IMG/VR virus record: IMGVR_UViG_3300030104_000268
Location: 1-55,186 of that record
DNA: 55,186 bases
From: a virus
Strand: one strand, 5' to 3'
Shown: piece after piece, positions 8,956 to 15,361 of the stretch
Numbering within the stretch: position 1 is the first letter of the stretch
Layout: every line of letters begins with the position of its first letter
Made by a program: the position numbers and the translations under genes
The notes under the pieces: model-generated
The model's database searches: none
Seen by the model: only the letters and a program-made list of their open reading frames with translations
Told to the model about the DNA's origin: nothing

Positions 8956-9471
8956 TTACGTAAAGTTATGAGTTACAGTACCGTCACCAAATAGGTGTCC
9001 TGTTACCATCCAAAGGGCATCCGTAATAGCTACACAACTTATATAGCCACCAAGAAAACGTCCATCTGCATCTGCATTAAGAACTAGCTGATGGTCATCT
9101 GCAGCAGGTACGTTAAAACCGTTTGTGTCTACGTTTTCATTAAGAGCAACTGCTGTACCTACATCATCTTTGTCCATTTGTAGAATTACACCCTGCATAA
9201 CATCTGCATCACTTGCAGCAGAAATAGTATAGCTGTTTGATGTGCCTGTTGTTCCAATATGGAAGTCATAGTATAATCCTGCAGAAGCAGCAGGTAGTGT
9301 TACTACAACACCAGCAGCACGATTAAGAGTAAAGATAGTTCCTGACTCTGCTGCTGTTACTGTTTTAGTTGCGTCAGTAAGACTTGTTACTGTTCGTGTC
9401 ATTGTTGTGAAGGAGATATTTGGATTTTGATATACCTCAATTCCTTCTTCTCTTGTTACTGATAGTGACAT
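8956..9471 (-). CDS. Putative minor structural/head-fibre-like protein (171 aa)
   Basis: A 171-residue protein rich in Thr, Ala, Asp and Gly with beta-strand periodicity, for example ESGTIFTLNRAAGVVVTLP, a motif common in phage head-fibre and decoration proteins. Downstream lies the related-looking 100-residue beta-rich gene; upstream is the basic-protein cluster. It probably decorates the capsid or tail, from composition and neighbourhood alone. Confidence 0.7.
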   Translation of the reverse strand: MSLSVTREEGIEVYQNPNISFTTMTRTVTSLTDATKTVTAAESGTIFTLNRAAGVVVTLPAASAGLYYDFHIGTTGTSNSYTISAASDADVMQGVILQMDKDDVGTAVALNENVDTNGFNVPAADDHQLVLNADADGRFLGGYISCVAITDALWMVTGHLFGDGTVTHNFT

Positions 9472-9512
9472 TGTTTATCCTCTCATTTAAATGTTACTAG
9501 TTATTATGTAAT

Positions 9513-10073
9513 TTAAAAACCTTTACCATCTTTAAAGTTCATATTTCTTAATTTTCCAGCCATTGCTGCTACTTTAGTAGCTGGTAAACCTAAAGCCCTT
9601 CTTTCTGATTTAGACATATTTGCCCATTGACTACGAGTTATTTTTTTCATAACTGCCGCACCCCTCAGTCTGGAAGGAGACTTAGGATCAGTTTGTCGTT
9701 GAAGAAGTTCTTTTGCCCCATCTCCACGACCACCTGATTTCTTTTTAATAGTCTCCTTAAGTGTTTTATCAGAACCAGGTAGTAACTTTTCTACAGTAAT
9801 TTTTGGTTGGTTTAAATCTCCAGGTTTAGCAACATCTGATTTTTTCTTTGGTCTTGCTTTAGGACGAATAGATTTACTAGGGGCTAAAGACTTTTTAAGA
9901 TCTTCTGCAAAAACAGCAGCCATAACTTTACCATTCTTGTCAGTGTAGTAAAGTGATCCTGCTTTCTTAGCAGCAGAAATACTTTTGTATTTACCAGCGT
10001 TCTTTTTTGCTTGTTTTACAGTCATGCCCTTTGCTTTTAATTTAGCATTAAGATATTCACGTAGTGTAGCCAT
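9513..10073 (-). CDS. Basic hypothetical protein (186 aa)
   Basis: A 186-residue Lys/Arg/Ala-rich protein. The N-terminus (MATLREYLNAKLKAKGM, then GSLYYTDKNGKVMAAVFAED) resembles proteins I associate with marine podoviruses, function unknown. The middle (KARPKKKSDVAKPG) is low-complexity and basic, and the C-terminal part has a short helical segment (SQWANMSKSERRALGLPATK). Its start abuts the stop of the KGGM-repeat gene. Its charge is compatible with DNA binding or packaging inside the head, which is inference. Confidence 0.7.
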   Translation of the reverse strand: MATLREYLNAKLKAKGMTVKQAKKNAGKYKSISAAKKAGSLYYTDKNGKVMAAVFAEDLKKSLAPSKSIRPKARPKKKSDVAKPGDLNQPKITVEKLLPGSDKTLKETIKKKSGGRGDGAKELLQRQTDPKSPSRLRGAAVMKKITRSQWANMSKSERRALGLPATKVAAMAGKLRNMNFKDGKGF

Positions 10074-10438
10074 TACTTCATTCCTTTCTTCATACCACCC
10101 ATAGCACCACCCTTAGCCATACCTTTTGACTTACCTGTGGCTTTTTTAATGCCAGTGTTCATTGTACCTTGTGATTTAACCATGCCACCTACATTGTAGG
10201 TCATAACCTTACCACCCTTGGCGTATGCTTTCTTCTTCATGCCACCCTTAGCCATGCCTTTAGACATTCCACCTTTTGCCATACCTTTAGCCATACCGCC
10301 TTTGTTCATTTTACCTTTACCATCAGCAGCATAGAATGGAACTTTCTTTCCATCCTTCTCAACCATTTTAAGACCACCAGCAGCATATCCTTTTTTCATA
10401 CCGCCTTTAGCCATTCCTTTATTCTTCATTTTTTTCAT
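10073..10438 (-). CDS. KGG[MA]-repeat low-complexity basic protein
   Basis: A 121-residue protein made almost entirely of Lys, Gly, Met and Ala, with repeated KGGM, KGMAKGG and AAGGLK units and the insert VPFYAADGKGKMNKG. The start at 10438 overlaps the upstream stop as ATGA, with GAGG before it. No globular domain is visible. The same K/N-x-GG-hydrophobic unit appears in several other late proteins of this phage. It could be a nucleic-acid-condensing or condensate-forming virion protein; no function is known to me. Confidence 0.7.
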   Translation of the reverse strand: MKKMKNKGMAKGGMKKGYAAGGLKMVEKDGKKVPFYAADGKGKMNKGGMAKGMAKGGMSKGMAKGGMKKKAYAKGGKVMTYNVGGMVKSQGTMNTGIKKATGKSKGMAKGGAMGGMKKGMK

Positions 10439-11118
10439 TGTTCATCCTCACTATATAAATTGTTAAACACTCGTTGCGTATCCCACACATAGTCTACGTT
10501 TTCTTTAGAGTTATAAATATGTTGGTTAGGTCTAAAGTCTGGAGCGCCTTCTCCCGTTTCAAACCATGCAGGGTGAGTTACTCTCACTCTATTATTGGGT
10601 AACGCAACTATGTTACCAGTATAAGGTCCAGCATCCAGTAGTTCCAACACATGAGACTGTTTGTGTTGTGCTGGATCATCTGCTACCTCACTGTCAGTGT
10701 AATCAACTGTGAAGTAATACTTAGCTGGATAGAACTCTCCATCTACTTTAGCAATCCACGGGGCAGGTGTAGCTCTTTCCAACTTATACACACTGTGGTA
10801 ATGCGACATACAATCCCAAGGTTGAGCAAGGTATGGGGGTAACTCTTCAGGCCATTGCTCGTATGGTGTGTCTGCTACCAAAGCTGTTAGGGGCATCCTA
10901 GCCCACATAGCTCCCCCGTGAACGTTGAGGTCTTCTTCTGATCCTGACGGTACGCATCCTGTAAATATTACTTGAAAGCTGAGAGTCCTGTTTGGCATTG
11001 TTGTTACCGCCACCACCATGCAATGAAGAAACTCTCCGTGATATTCCTCTAAGTTCTTTGTATATTCTCTTCTTACCCATGCTTTAAAATATGGTATGTT
11101 ACTTTGTAGATACGCCAT
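10435..11118 (-). CDS. Hypothetical protein, beta-rich (227 aa)
   Basis: A 227-residue globular protein with a composition unlike its basic neighbours: Trp/Tyr/Pro-rich, acidic, with HYHSVYKLERATPAPWIAKV and NNRVRVTHPAWF. It is of a type I associate with marine podovirus genomes but without known function. It overlaps the upstream gene by 20 bases and the downstream gene by 4 (ATGA), indicating coupled translation. Enzyme motifs were not found. Confidence 0.75.
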   Translation of the reverse strand: MAYLQSNIPYFKAWVRREYTKNLEEYHGEFLHCMVVAVTTMPNRTLSFQVIFTGCVPSGSEEDLNVHGGAMWARMPLTALVADTPYEQWPEELPPYLAQPWDCMSHYHSVYKLERATPAPWIAKVDGEFYPAKYYFTVDYTDSEVADDPAQHKQSHVLELLDAGPYTGNIVALPNNRVRVTHPAWFETGEGAPDFRPNQHIYNSKENVDYVWDTQRVFNNLYSEDEQ

Positions 11119-11404
11119 CCTTTTTATTTTTCCTCCGCAAGTCTGCCTTAGCTTGTTTAAAAAGACTAGCTACTGCTGTCTTTCCCATTACTTTAGCACG
11201 TTGTTCAGCCACTGTCAAGATCTGAATCTTCCTTGCGTAAGGTTTTTTTATCTTTTTTACTCTTGCTATTGTAGCTTTAGAGTCAGCTATGGTAGCAAAT
11301 TTAATTGGCACTGTATCCTTTGGGTTCTCATCCGTATACAGTCTACGTCCAGACCCTTTAGGTTTCTTACCTGTTCCTACTTTTGGGTCTTTTTGCTTTG
11401 CCAT
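11099..11404 (-). CDS. Basic hypothetical protein (101 aa)
   Basis: A Lys/Arg/Thr-rich 101-residue protein (starts MAKQKDPKVGTGKKPKGSGR). I chose the ATG at 11404; a TTG six bases upstream is also open. It has no recognised domain. It overlaps the small basic gene upstream by 38 bases and the 227-residue gene downstream by 20. It belongs to the run of basic small proteins between 9.5 and 13.5 kb. Confidence 0.65.
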   Translation of the reverse strand: MAKQKDPKVGTGKKPKGSGRRLYTDENPKDTVPIKFATIADSKATIARVKKIKKPYARKIQILTVAEQRAKVMGKTAVASLFKQAKADLRRKNKKDGVSTK

Positions 11405-11516
11405 TACCAACCATACCTTTTAATGTTTTAGCTTGACCTTGGTGTGTTTTTACAGCTTTATTCAAACCTTTTATCACACCTTTTACTTTCTTTTGATTTC
11501 CTTTTGTTAAGGGCAT
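11367..11516 (-). CDS. Small basic protein (49 aa)
   Basis: A 49-residue frame with 15 Lys/Arg, beginning MPLTKGNQKKVKGVIKGLNK and ending RPKSRNR. The ATG at 11516 has an ACGGAG ribosome-binding site six bases upstream. It overlaps the next gene. The start MPLTKG recurs in small phage proteins of unknown function. Coding is supported by the ribosome-binding site and position; function unknown. Confidence 0.6.
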   Translation of the reverse strand: MPLTKGNQKKVKGVIKGLNKAVKTHQGQAKTLKGMVGNGKAKRPKSRNR

Positions 11517-11527
11517 TTTTTTCTCCG

Positions 11528-11719
11528 TTAAGTTACTATAAAGTCTACACGCTTAGACTGAGGATGGTGTTGGTACTCAGTATCATATCTATACTTGTCT
11601 GCCTTTCTATCCACTGCCTTTGAACTTTCCTCAACACGTTGTGCTTTCTTTTGAGGCCAGTCTGGTATTACCTTATCCTGTGGTATTGGTATTGGGACTG
11701 CTATTGGATTTATGTTCAT
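11528..11719 (-). CDS. Hypothetical protein (63 aa) with internal Pro/Ile repeats
   Basis: Starts MNINPIAVPIPIPQDKVIP and ends HHPQSKRVDFIVT, with Arg/Lys/Asp-rich middle. I place the start at 11719 because this ATG overlaps the stop of the upstream membrane peptide as ATGA; a GTG at 11770 would extend it by 17 residues that duplicate the membrane peptide's DNA in another frame. No recognised domain. Confidence 0.55.
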   Translation of the reverse strand: MNINPIAVPIPIPQDKVIPDWPQKKAQRVEESSKAVDRKADKYRYDTEYQHHPQSKRVDFIVT

Positions 11720-11796
11720 GGTAACATCCAAATTACAAAACAAGTTAGACATGCCCACATTACAATCCACATAAAATAATCTTTAACCCATTTCAT
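11716..11796 (-). CDS. Single-span membrane microprotein (26 aa)
   Basis: MKWVKDYFMWIVMWACLTCF and six more residues form one hydrophobic helix preceded by a short basic N-terminus. Both ends overlap neighbours as ATGA, and an AAAGG ribosome-binding site precedes the start. The tight coupling suggests a genuine small gene. It could assist lysis or sit in the inner membrane during assembly; unproven. Confidence 0.5.
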   Translation of the reverse strand: MKWVKDYFMWIVMWACLTCFVIWMLP

Positions 11797-12068
11797 TTCT
11801 TTTTACCTTTTGCTAAACCGCCTCTGGAGGATCTAAAGGGTTTGGTTTTCTTTGCAACACCTTTAGGCTGAGGTACATGCTGCTTACCTGCCTTCGTGCC
11901 TTTTCGTTTAGCTCTGGTTGTAGCGGCATACTCACTGCTGCTAAGAGACTTAATAGCCTTATCAGGTAGATAACGCTCACCAGTCTTAGCACTAGGTTTC
12001 CCACTCTTAGTCCTCCATTTTTGTTTACTCCAATCCTTTAGACTCTTCTGTGATTTCTTTAGTGCCAT
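11793..12068 (-). CDS. Basic DUF-type phage protein (91 aa)
   Basis: A 91-residue Lys-rich protein with the conserved-looking core KWRTKSGKPSAKTGERYLP, followed by KAIKSLSSSEYAATT and GKQHVPQPK, a pattern I recognise from many marine phage genomes without a function. It ends in RGGLAKGKKK, another instance of the GG-hydrophobic motif. Its stop overlaps the membrane microprotein start. Confidence 0.75.
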   Translation of the reverse strand: MALKKSQKSLKDWSKQKWRTKSGKPSAKTGERYLPDKAIKSLSSSEYAATTRAKRKGTKAGKQHVPQPKGVAKKTKPFRSSRGGLAKGKKK

Positions 12069-12143
12069 CTAGCAACAATCACACTCTGGATGACATTTAC
12101 GATTTAATAAAGCACACCATAATCTTTTTAAGTACCTTCTCAT
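12069..12143 (-). CDS. Cys-rich microprotein (24 aa)
   Basis: MRRYLKRLWCALLNRKCHPE followed by CDCC: a basic amphipathic helix and five cysteines in 24 residues. It has one of the strongest ribosome-binding sites of the region (GGGGAGG, six bases from the ATG) and its start overlaps the previous stop (ATGA). The cysteines could bind zinc or form disulfides. It is far below usual gene-calling length. Confidence 0.55.
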   Translation of the reverse strand: MRRYLKRLWCALLNRKCHPECDCC

Positions 12144-12313
12144 TTGTATCCTCCCCCTGCTTTTTTATATCTAGCTGCTAGTAGTTGAGCTTTTCTTGCT
12201 GACCACTGCCCAGGTTTACCACCCTTTGATCCAGCCTTAATTGCAGAAAATTGTCTTTTACGCATAGCTGGTTTAGTATAGTTTCCTGCTTGATTTACTT
12301 TTGATTTTGCCAT
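12140..12313 (-). CDS. DUF5872-like small basic protein (57 aa)
   Basis: A 57-residue protein with the segment KGGKPGQWSARKAQLLAARY then KKAGGGYK, which I associate with DUF5872. The ATG at 12313 overlaps the previous stop (TAATG); the frame continues eight residues upstream but that start is less likely. Function of the family is unknown; the sequence is strongly basic and could bind nucleic acid. Confidence 0.75.
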   Translation of the reverse strand: MAKSKVNQAGNYTKPAMRKRQFSAIKAGSKGGKPGQWSARKAQLLAARYKKAGGGYK

Positions 12314-12606
12314 TACCACTTCACCTTGTGTGACCAATACCTAGCTGATAATTTACTGGGCTTGGAATCTTGAGCATCATGCCTTGCATAATAACTTTTC
12401 TTACGTGCCTTATCCTTTGCAGTCTTAGGGTTCTTTCCAGCACCACTTACACCCTGCTGACCAAAACGAATAAACTTATACGTGTCACCCTCTTTAGCCA
12501 TAACGCAATGAGACTTAGTAGGATGTTTAGGAGTTTTCTTAGGTTTGTTAACACCCTTGAGTCCCTCCTTTTTCATTTTAGTTTTAACTCGTTCAGGTAT
12601 TGACAT
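12313..12606 (-). CDS. DUF6321-like basic protein (97 aa)
   Basis: A 97-residue protein with the pattern HPTKSHCVMAKEGDTYKFIR, FGQQGVSGAG, then KSYYARHDAQ and a C-terminus SARYWSHKVKW, which I associate with DUF6321 from marine phages and cyanophages. I chose ATG 12606 with an AGGA ribosome-binding site; a longer frame to 12657 would begin inside the promoter leader. It is probably the first gene of the transcript from the promoter at 12670-12698. Confidence 0.75.
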   Translation of the reverse strand: MSIPERVKTKMKKEGLKGVNKPKKTPKHPTKSHCVMAKEGDTYKFIRFGQQGVSGAGKNPKTAKDKARKKSYYARHDAQDSKPSKLSARYWSHKVKW

Positions 12607-12669
12607 ACTAATCCTAATCTGTGAGGGGAACAAGGACGGTTCTTTGTTTACCCACACTACTTAATATTA

Positions 12670-12698
12670 ATTGTATCACAAAAAACTTTTACCGTCAA
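12670..12698 (-). promoter_or_regulatory. Sigma70-like promoter, leftward
   Basis: On the minus strand TTGACG (12698-12693), 17-base spacer, TACAAT (12675-12670): each hexamer matches consensus in five of six positions. It overlaps the stop region of the endolysin gene and would start RNA near 12663, about 57 bases before the DUF6321-like start. It would boost expression of the basic-protein, terminase and portal segment relative to the lysis genes. Confidence 0.6.
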
Positions 12699-13147
12699 AT
12701 CAATTCAAAGTGTGGTGCATCAATAAATGGTCTACGTCCCTGTGACCTACGAAGGTCTATGTATGCGTTCATAGCATCCTCTGCAGTACCCTGATACATC
12801 CTAATATCCCCTTCACTCCAGGCTGCTCCCCATTTAATAGCCACAGAATTTCTTCTAGCAGCCTCCGCAAAGGCATCACAAATATCATCATAAATATTTA
12901 ACTCCCACGAAATATCAGAACCAAAGTATGCTACAACGTCTACGGCTCTACCATCAAGATGTTTAGATTTCATAGTCTGTGATCTGCCAGCTTCGTACAA
13001 CTCTTTCTGCTGTTCTAAGGTACGTAGTCCATACGTAACTCCAAAGTCCACCGTAGTCAGTTTGATAGCTTCTGAAACTACATTAACCAGACCTTCATCC
13101 ACACCCTCTAGTTTCTTTAGGCTTCTTGAGCTTAATTTAAATGCCAT
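12695..13147 (-). CDS. M15-family peptidase endolysin
   Basis: A 150-residue L-alanyl-D-glutamate or D-Ala-D-Ala-type zinc peptidase of the Peptidase_M15 group. The zinc ligands are visible: SKHLDGRAVDV (His63, Asp70) and DAPHFELI at the C-terminus (His146); GVTYGLRTLEQQKELYEAG matches the family's substrate-cleft strand. No signal peptide, so it needs the holin encoded two genes upstream to reach the cell wall. Likely the main late endolysin. Its ATG overlaps the previous stop. Confidence 0.88.
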   Translation of the reverse strand: MAFKLSSRSLKKLEGVDEGLVNVVSEAIKLTTVDFGVTYGLRTLEQQKELYEAGRSQTMKSKHLDGRAVDVVAYFGSDISWELNIYDDICDAFAEAARRNSVAIKWGAAWSEGDIRMYQGTAEDAMNAYIDLRRSQGRRPFIDAPHFELI

Positions 13148-13479
13148 TACTTCTTTTTCCTTTTTGCAGGTTTCTTTTTAGGCATGGCCTTTACAGGTAC
13201 AGCCCCAACAGATATAACTATTGCCATACCCTTCTTACCTCTTTTAGGTGCAGGTTTTTTCTTTTTTCTTTTAACAACTCCACCATTATTAAAGTCACTT
13301 CTTACTCTTCCACTTGGCATAGCAACCTCCAAATCATTAGATGCCATTTTTGAAGTTATTCTAGAGTTTAAAACTTCTGCTCCTAAAGATTTAATACCAG
13401 ACCTAAGCTGTGTATTTGTAAGTTTACCTCTACTCCACATATCAATTATATCATCTATTTGCATTATTAAACTTGGCAT
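13147..13479 (-). CDS. Basic hypothetical protein between holin and endolysin (110 aa)
   Basis: The N-terminal half is helical and ordinary (MPSLIMQIDDIIDMWSRGKL), the C-terminal half is Lys/Arg-rich with NNGGVVKRKKKK and ends AKRKKK. It lies between a holin-like and an endolysin gene with overlapping or abutting ends. Function unknown; the GG-hydrophobic motif links it to other late proteins here. Confidence 0.7.
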   Translation of the reverse strand: MPSLIMQIDDIIDMWSRGKLTNTQLRSGIKSLGAEVLNSRITSKMASNDLEVAMPSGRVRSDFNNGGVVKRKKKKPAPKRGKKGMAIVISVGAVPVKAMPKKKPAKRKKK

Positions 13480-13866
13480 TTATTTTTTTCCAAAAAACTT
13501 AGTAGCTGACCTGACACCAAAGCTGGCAGCTACAATCACCCCAAGTGTATACTGATACCACTCAGGCATTGTCTCCAAAGCAACAAATCCACTAGACACT
13601 ATTCCTCTACCCCAGTCTCCAGCAAAAACTAAAATTAACGGGATTGAAAATAAAATAGTCAGCCACTCATCCTTCCACGAGTTCTGACTTCCTTGAGCCA
13701 TTAGTTTTTCCCAATCGGCCTCTGAGGTAGCTGCAGACTTCATAATAGTGGCTTTTGCTTCTGCCTCTACAAGTTTTAGATTGGATGCTGCAGCCTGTGC
13801 ATCAGCCTTACCTTTAAGCCAACCACCAGCTAAATTTGCTATTGGTCCTATCAATGCTTGGATCAT
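13480..13866 (-). CDS. 3TM-type holin
   Basis: A 128-residue protein with an N-terminal amphipathic region rich in Ala and Lys, then hydrophobic segments WLTILFSIPLILVFAGDW and YQYTLGVIVAASFGV and a basic C-terminus. This matches the holin-of-3TMs architecture of alphaproteobacterial phages and gene transfer agents. It would form inner-membrane lesions that release the M15 endolysin encoded just downstream. Confidence 0.8.
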   Translation of the reverse strand: MIQALIGPIANLAGGWLKGKADAQAAASNLKLVEAEAKATIMKSAATSEADWEKLMAQGSQNSWKDEWLTILFSIPLILVFAGDWGRGIVSSGFVALETMPEWYQYTLGVIVAASFGVRSATKFFGKK

Positions 13867-14066
13867 AGTGACACCTTTGGTTTATCTAGTTCTAAACCTA
13901 CACACTTAGAAAATATTTGTGCAGTCTTATTTGGTTTAGTTTCTTCTAGGCTACCTACTAATAGAATCCTATCTATTTCACACATCTCCATACTAGGATA
14001 CAATATTTGATTGGATACTATTTTATGCTGCCCCATATTTATCATCATCATTACTATTACGTACAT
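13863..14066 (-). CDS. Small membrane-anchored protein, possible lysis accessory (67 aa)
   Basis: Starts MYVIVMMMINMGQHK, a short hydrophobic N-terminus that could be an anchor or signal, followed by a hydrophilic part with two cysteines. The ATG at 14066 begins one base after the stop of the beta-barrel gene; its stop overlaps the holin start by 4 bases. Position in the lysis cassette suggests a spanin-like or regulatory role, but no lipobox is evident. Confidence 0.6.
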   Translation of the reverse strand: MYVIVMMMINMGQHKIVSNQILYPSMEMCEIDRILLVGSLEETKPNKTAQIFSKCVGLELDKPKVSL

Positions 14067-14067
14067 A

Positions 14068-14424
14068 CTAGAATGACATCTTTGCACCAATAGTAAAGTC
14101 ACCAAACTCAAAGTCTGAGTCTGAGGATACTTCAGTGTAGGCTGTTAGCCCTGCACTAAGTAAGTTATATTCAGCTTTAACGTCTACTCCCTTAAATATA
14201 TCATCTTCACCCAAGTCTAGAGCATTAAATGTTGTATCAACACTAAAGTTTAATCCATAAACTGCAAGTCCTACAGAGGGAGTGATGTCAGCCTTCCAGG
14301 TTTCAATACCAGTGGTATAGTTTACATCCGTTTCTATACCTACAGAAAGGCCATTCCCTAGTTCTGCTGATGTGACAGTAGTTGCTGCTAAAGCTACAGC
14401 AGATGCTAAAAGTATATTCTTCAT
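14068..14424 (-). CDS. Predicted outer-membrane beta-barrel protein
   Basis: A 118-residue protein with a classic signal peptide (MKNILLASAVALAATTVTSA, cleavage after TSA) and then alternating polar/hydrophobic strands ending in FGDFTIGAKMSF, a C-terminal Phe as in outer-membrane barrels recognised by BAM. Such a small barrel (about six strands) is unusual in a phage. The ATG at 14424 was chosen because the signal peptide starts there; the frame extends upstream by four codons. Roles could include superinfection exclusion or outer-membrane disruption. Function is inferred from topology only. Confidence 0.75.
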   Translation of the reverse strand: MKNILLASAVALAATTVTSAELGNGLSVGIETDVNYTTGIETWKADITPSVGLAVYGLNFSVDTTFNALDLGEDDIFKGVDVKAEYNLLSAGLTAYTEVSSDSDFEFGDFTIGAKMSF

Positions 14425-14426
14425 TA

Positions 14427-14642
14427 TTAGTCCCAAAACTCCGTTTCCTTGTTGACCATTACAGGTAAGCAGTAAGCATCTATTCTTTCTGTCCTGTATA
14501 AGTAGGAACCAGATCTTATTAGGTTCCCTATTTCTATTTGCTCTGCAAAAAAGTTACAACGGGTTATGTCCCTGAAGTACATATCTTGCGTATTATGTGT
14601 TTGACCTCCAACCGTAACAAGTAATATAAACGCCATGAGCAT
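14427..14642 (-). CDS. Small exported or membrane protein with two cysteines (71 aa)
   Basis: MLMAFILLVTVGGQ at the N-terminus looks like a short signal sequence or anchor; the rest is hydrophilic with DITRCNFFAEQIE and DAYCLPVMV, two Cys that could form a periplasmic disulfide. I chose ATG 14642; GTG 14657 is also open. Stop and next start are close (TAATAATG). It may be a periplasmic partner of the neighbouring barrel protein. Confidence 0.6.
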   Translation of the reverse strand: MLMAFILLVTVGGQTHNTQDMYFRDITRCNFFAEQIEIGNLIRSGSYLYRTERIDAYCLPVMVNKETEFWD

Positions 14643-14646
14643 GTCA

Positions 14647-14862
14647 TTACTTAGCACCTCGGTCAGTCTTTGCTTCCTTGTTCATCCAGATGCCAAAACA
14701 TCCTGTCAAGGCTCCCATACACACTGATACTAGTCCAGCCTGTCCATTAGTAGGATCAGGTAGAGACATATACCAGTGGACAGACTGATATGTTAGTACT
14801 GTTACCACCAACATCATTAGTCTTGGAAAGATCTTATAGTCATCTATGATTGTACTAGCCAT
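14647..14862 (-). CDS. Small two-span membrane protein, holin-like (71 aa)
   Basis: Two hydrophobic segments (FPRLMMLVVTVLTYQSVHWY and AGLVSVCMGALTGCFGIWM) with a charged C-terminal tail NKEAKTDRGAK. Size and topology fit small class II-like holins or pinholins, and it lies upstream of the barrel, holin and endolysin genes. It overlaps the upstream gene by 8 bases. Confidence 0.65.
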   Translation of the reverse strand: MASTIIDDYKIFPRLMMLVVTVLTYQSVHWYMSLPDPTNGQAGLVSVCMGALTGCFGIWMNKEAKTDRGAK

Positions 14863-15106
14863 ATTCTCTTTTCCTCTTGGGATCTAGAACGTCTTTAGCT
14901 TCCAACATACCTTCAAGATACATTGCACGTTCCACTCTGTCTAAAGAATATCTGACTCCTGTATCCTGGTGTATCTTTTCTCTAACATAAAATACATCTG
15001 ATCTAGGGATGTGTACTCTTTTTAGTCTTCCTTCGTCTTCACTTACCAGTGCTTCATAAAATTCTTCTATAACTTTGTCTGAAGAATACATTTTTGGTTT
15101 AGACAT
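14855..15106 (-). CDS. First late leftward gene, hypothetical protein (83 aa)
   Basis: An 83-residue charged protein (KVIEEFYEALVSEDEGRLKR, then a Lys/Arg-rich C-terminus) with no recognised domain; the central segment could form a small helical DNA-binding fold. Its ATG at 15106 lies only six bases downstream of a -10 element (15117-15112) and no Shine-Dalgarno is present, so the message from that promoter would be leaderless or nearly so. A longer leader would come from the promoter at 15362-15389. Confidence 0.7.
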   Translation of the reverse strand: MSKPKMYSSDKVIEEFYEALVSEDEGRLKRVHIPRSDVFYVREKIHQDTGVRYSLDRVERAMYLEGMLEAKDVLDPKRKREYG

Positions 15107-15111
15107 GCCTA

Positions 15112-15140
15112 GTTATACCTCATATCATTCTGAATGTCAA
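15112..15140 (-). promoter_or_regulatory. Sigma70-like promoter, leftward, leaderless
   Basis: Minus strand: TTGACA (15140-15135, six of six), 17-base spacer, TATAAC (15117-15112, five of six). The expected start of RNA, 6-7 bases after the -10, falls on or beside the ATG at 15106. This would give a leaderless message for the first late gene. Confidence 0.7.
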
Positions 15141-15248
15141 TACCTTTATCAGTATATTTAGATCTTTTTCACTCCGTTCAAAAGATGGACGACAGATAAA
15201 GATATTCTAAAAGCGTCCTCCTATAAATAAAGAGTAATCTTTAGGGAT

Positions 15249-15280
15249 ACTATTAGTTATAACTAATAGTTATACTATAG
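15249..15280. repeat. 22-bp perfect palindrome and flank, copy 1 of tandem operator-like repeat
   Basis: 15249-15270 reads ACTATTAGTTA then its reverse complement TAACTAATAGT: a perfect 22-bp palindrome. With the following TATACTATAG it is repeated imperfectly at 15318-15349, 69 bp away. Arrangement between two leftward promoters suggests a binding site for a dimeric regulator or an iteron-like origin element. A stem in the leader RNA is another possibility. Confidence 0.65.
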
Positions 15281-15317
15281 CTTCTACTAAAACTATATAA
15301 ACTTAGTAATACTAAAT

Positions 15318-15349
15318 ACTTTTAGTTACAATTAATAGCTATACTATAT
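15318..15349. repeat. Copy 2 of tandem operator-like repeat
   Basis: Aligns with 15249-15280 with about five differences (ACTTTTAGTTACAATTAATA then GCTATACTATAT). The palindrome is degenerate here, as expected for a weaker second site. It abuts a separate 16-bp perfect palindrome, TATACTATATAGTATA (15340-15355), which sits at the predicted start of RNA from the 15362-15389 promoter. Confidence 0.6.
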
Positions 15350-15361
15350 AGTATACTATAT

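Noticed and set aside
15249-15355. CRISPR array or transposon ends
   Set aside because: The repeats are two degenerate copies with palindromes and no spacer regularity or transposase; they look regulatory.
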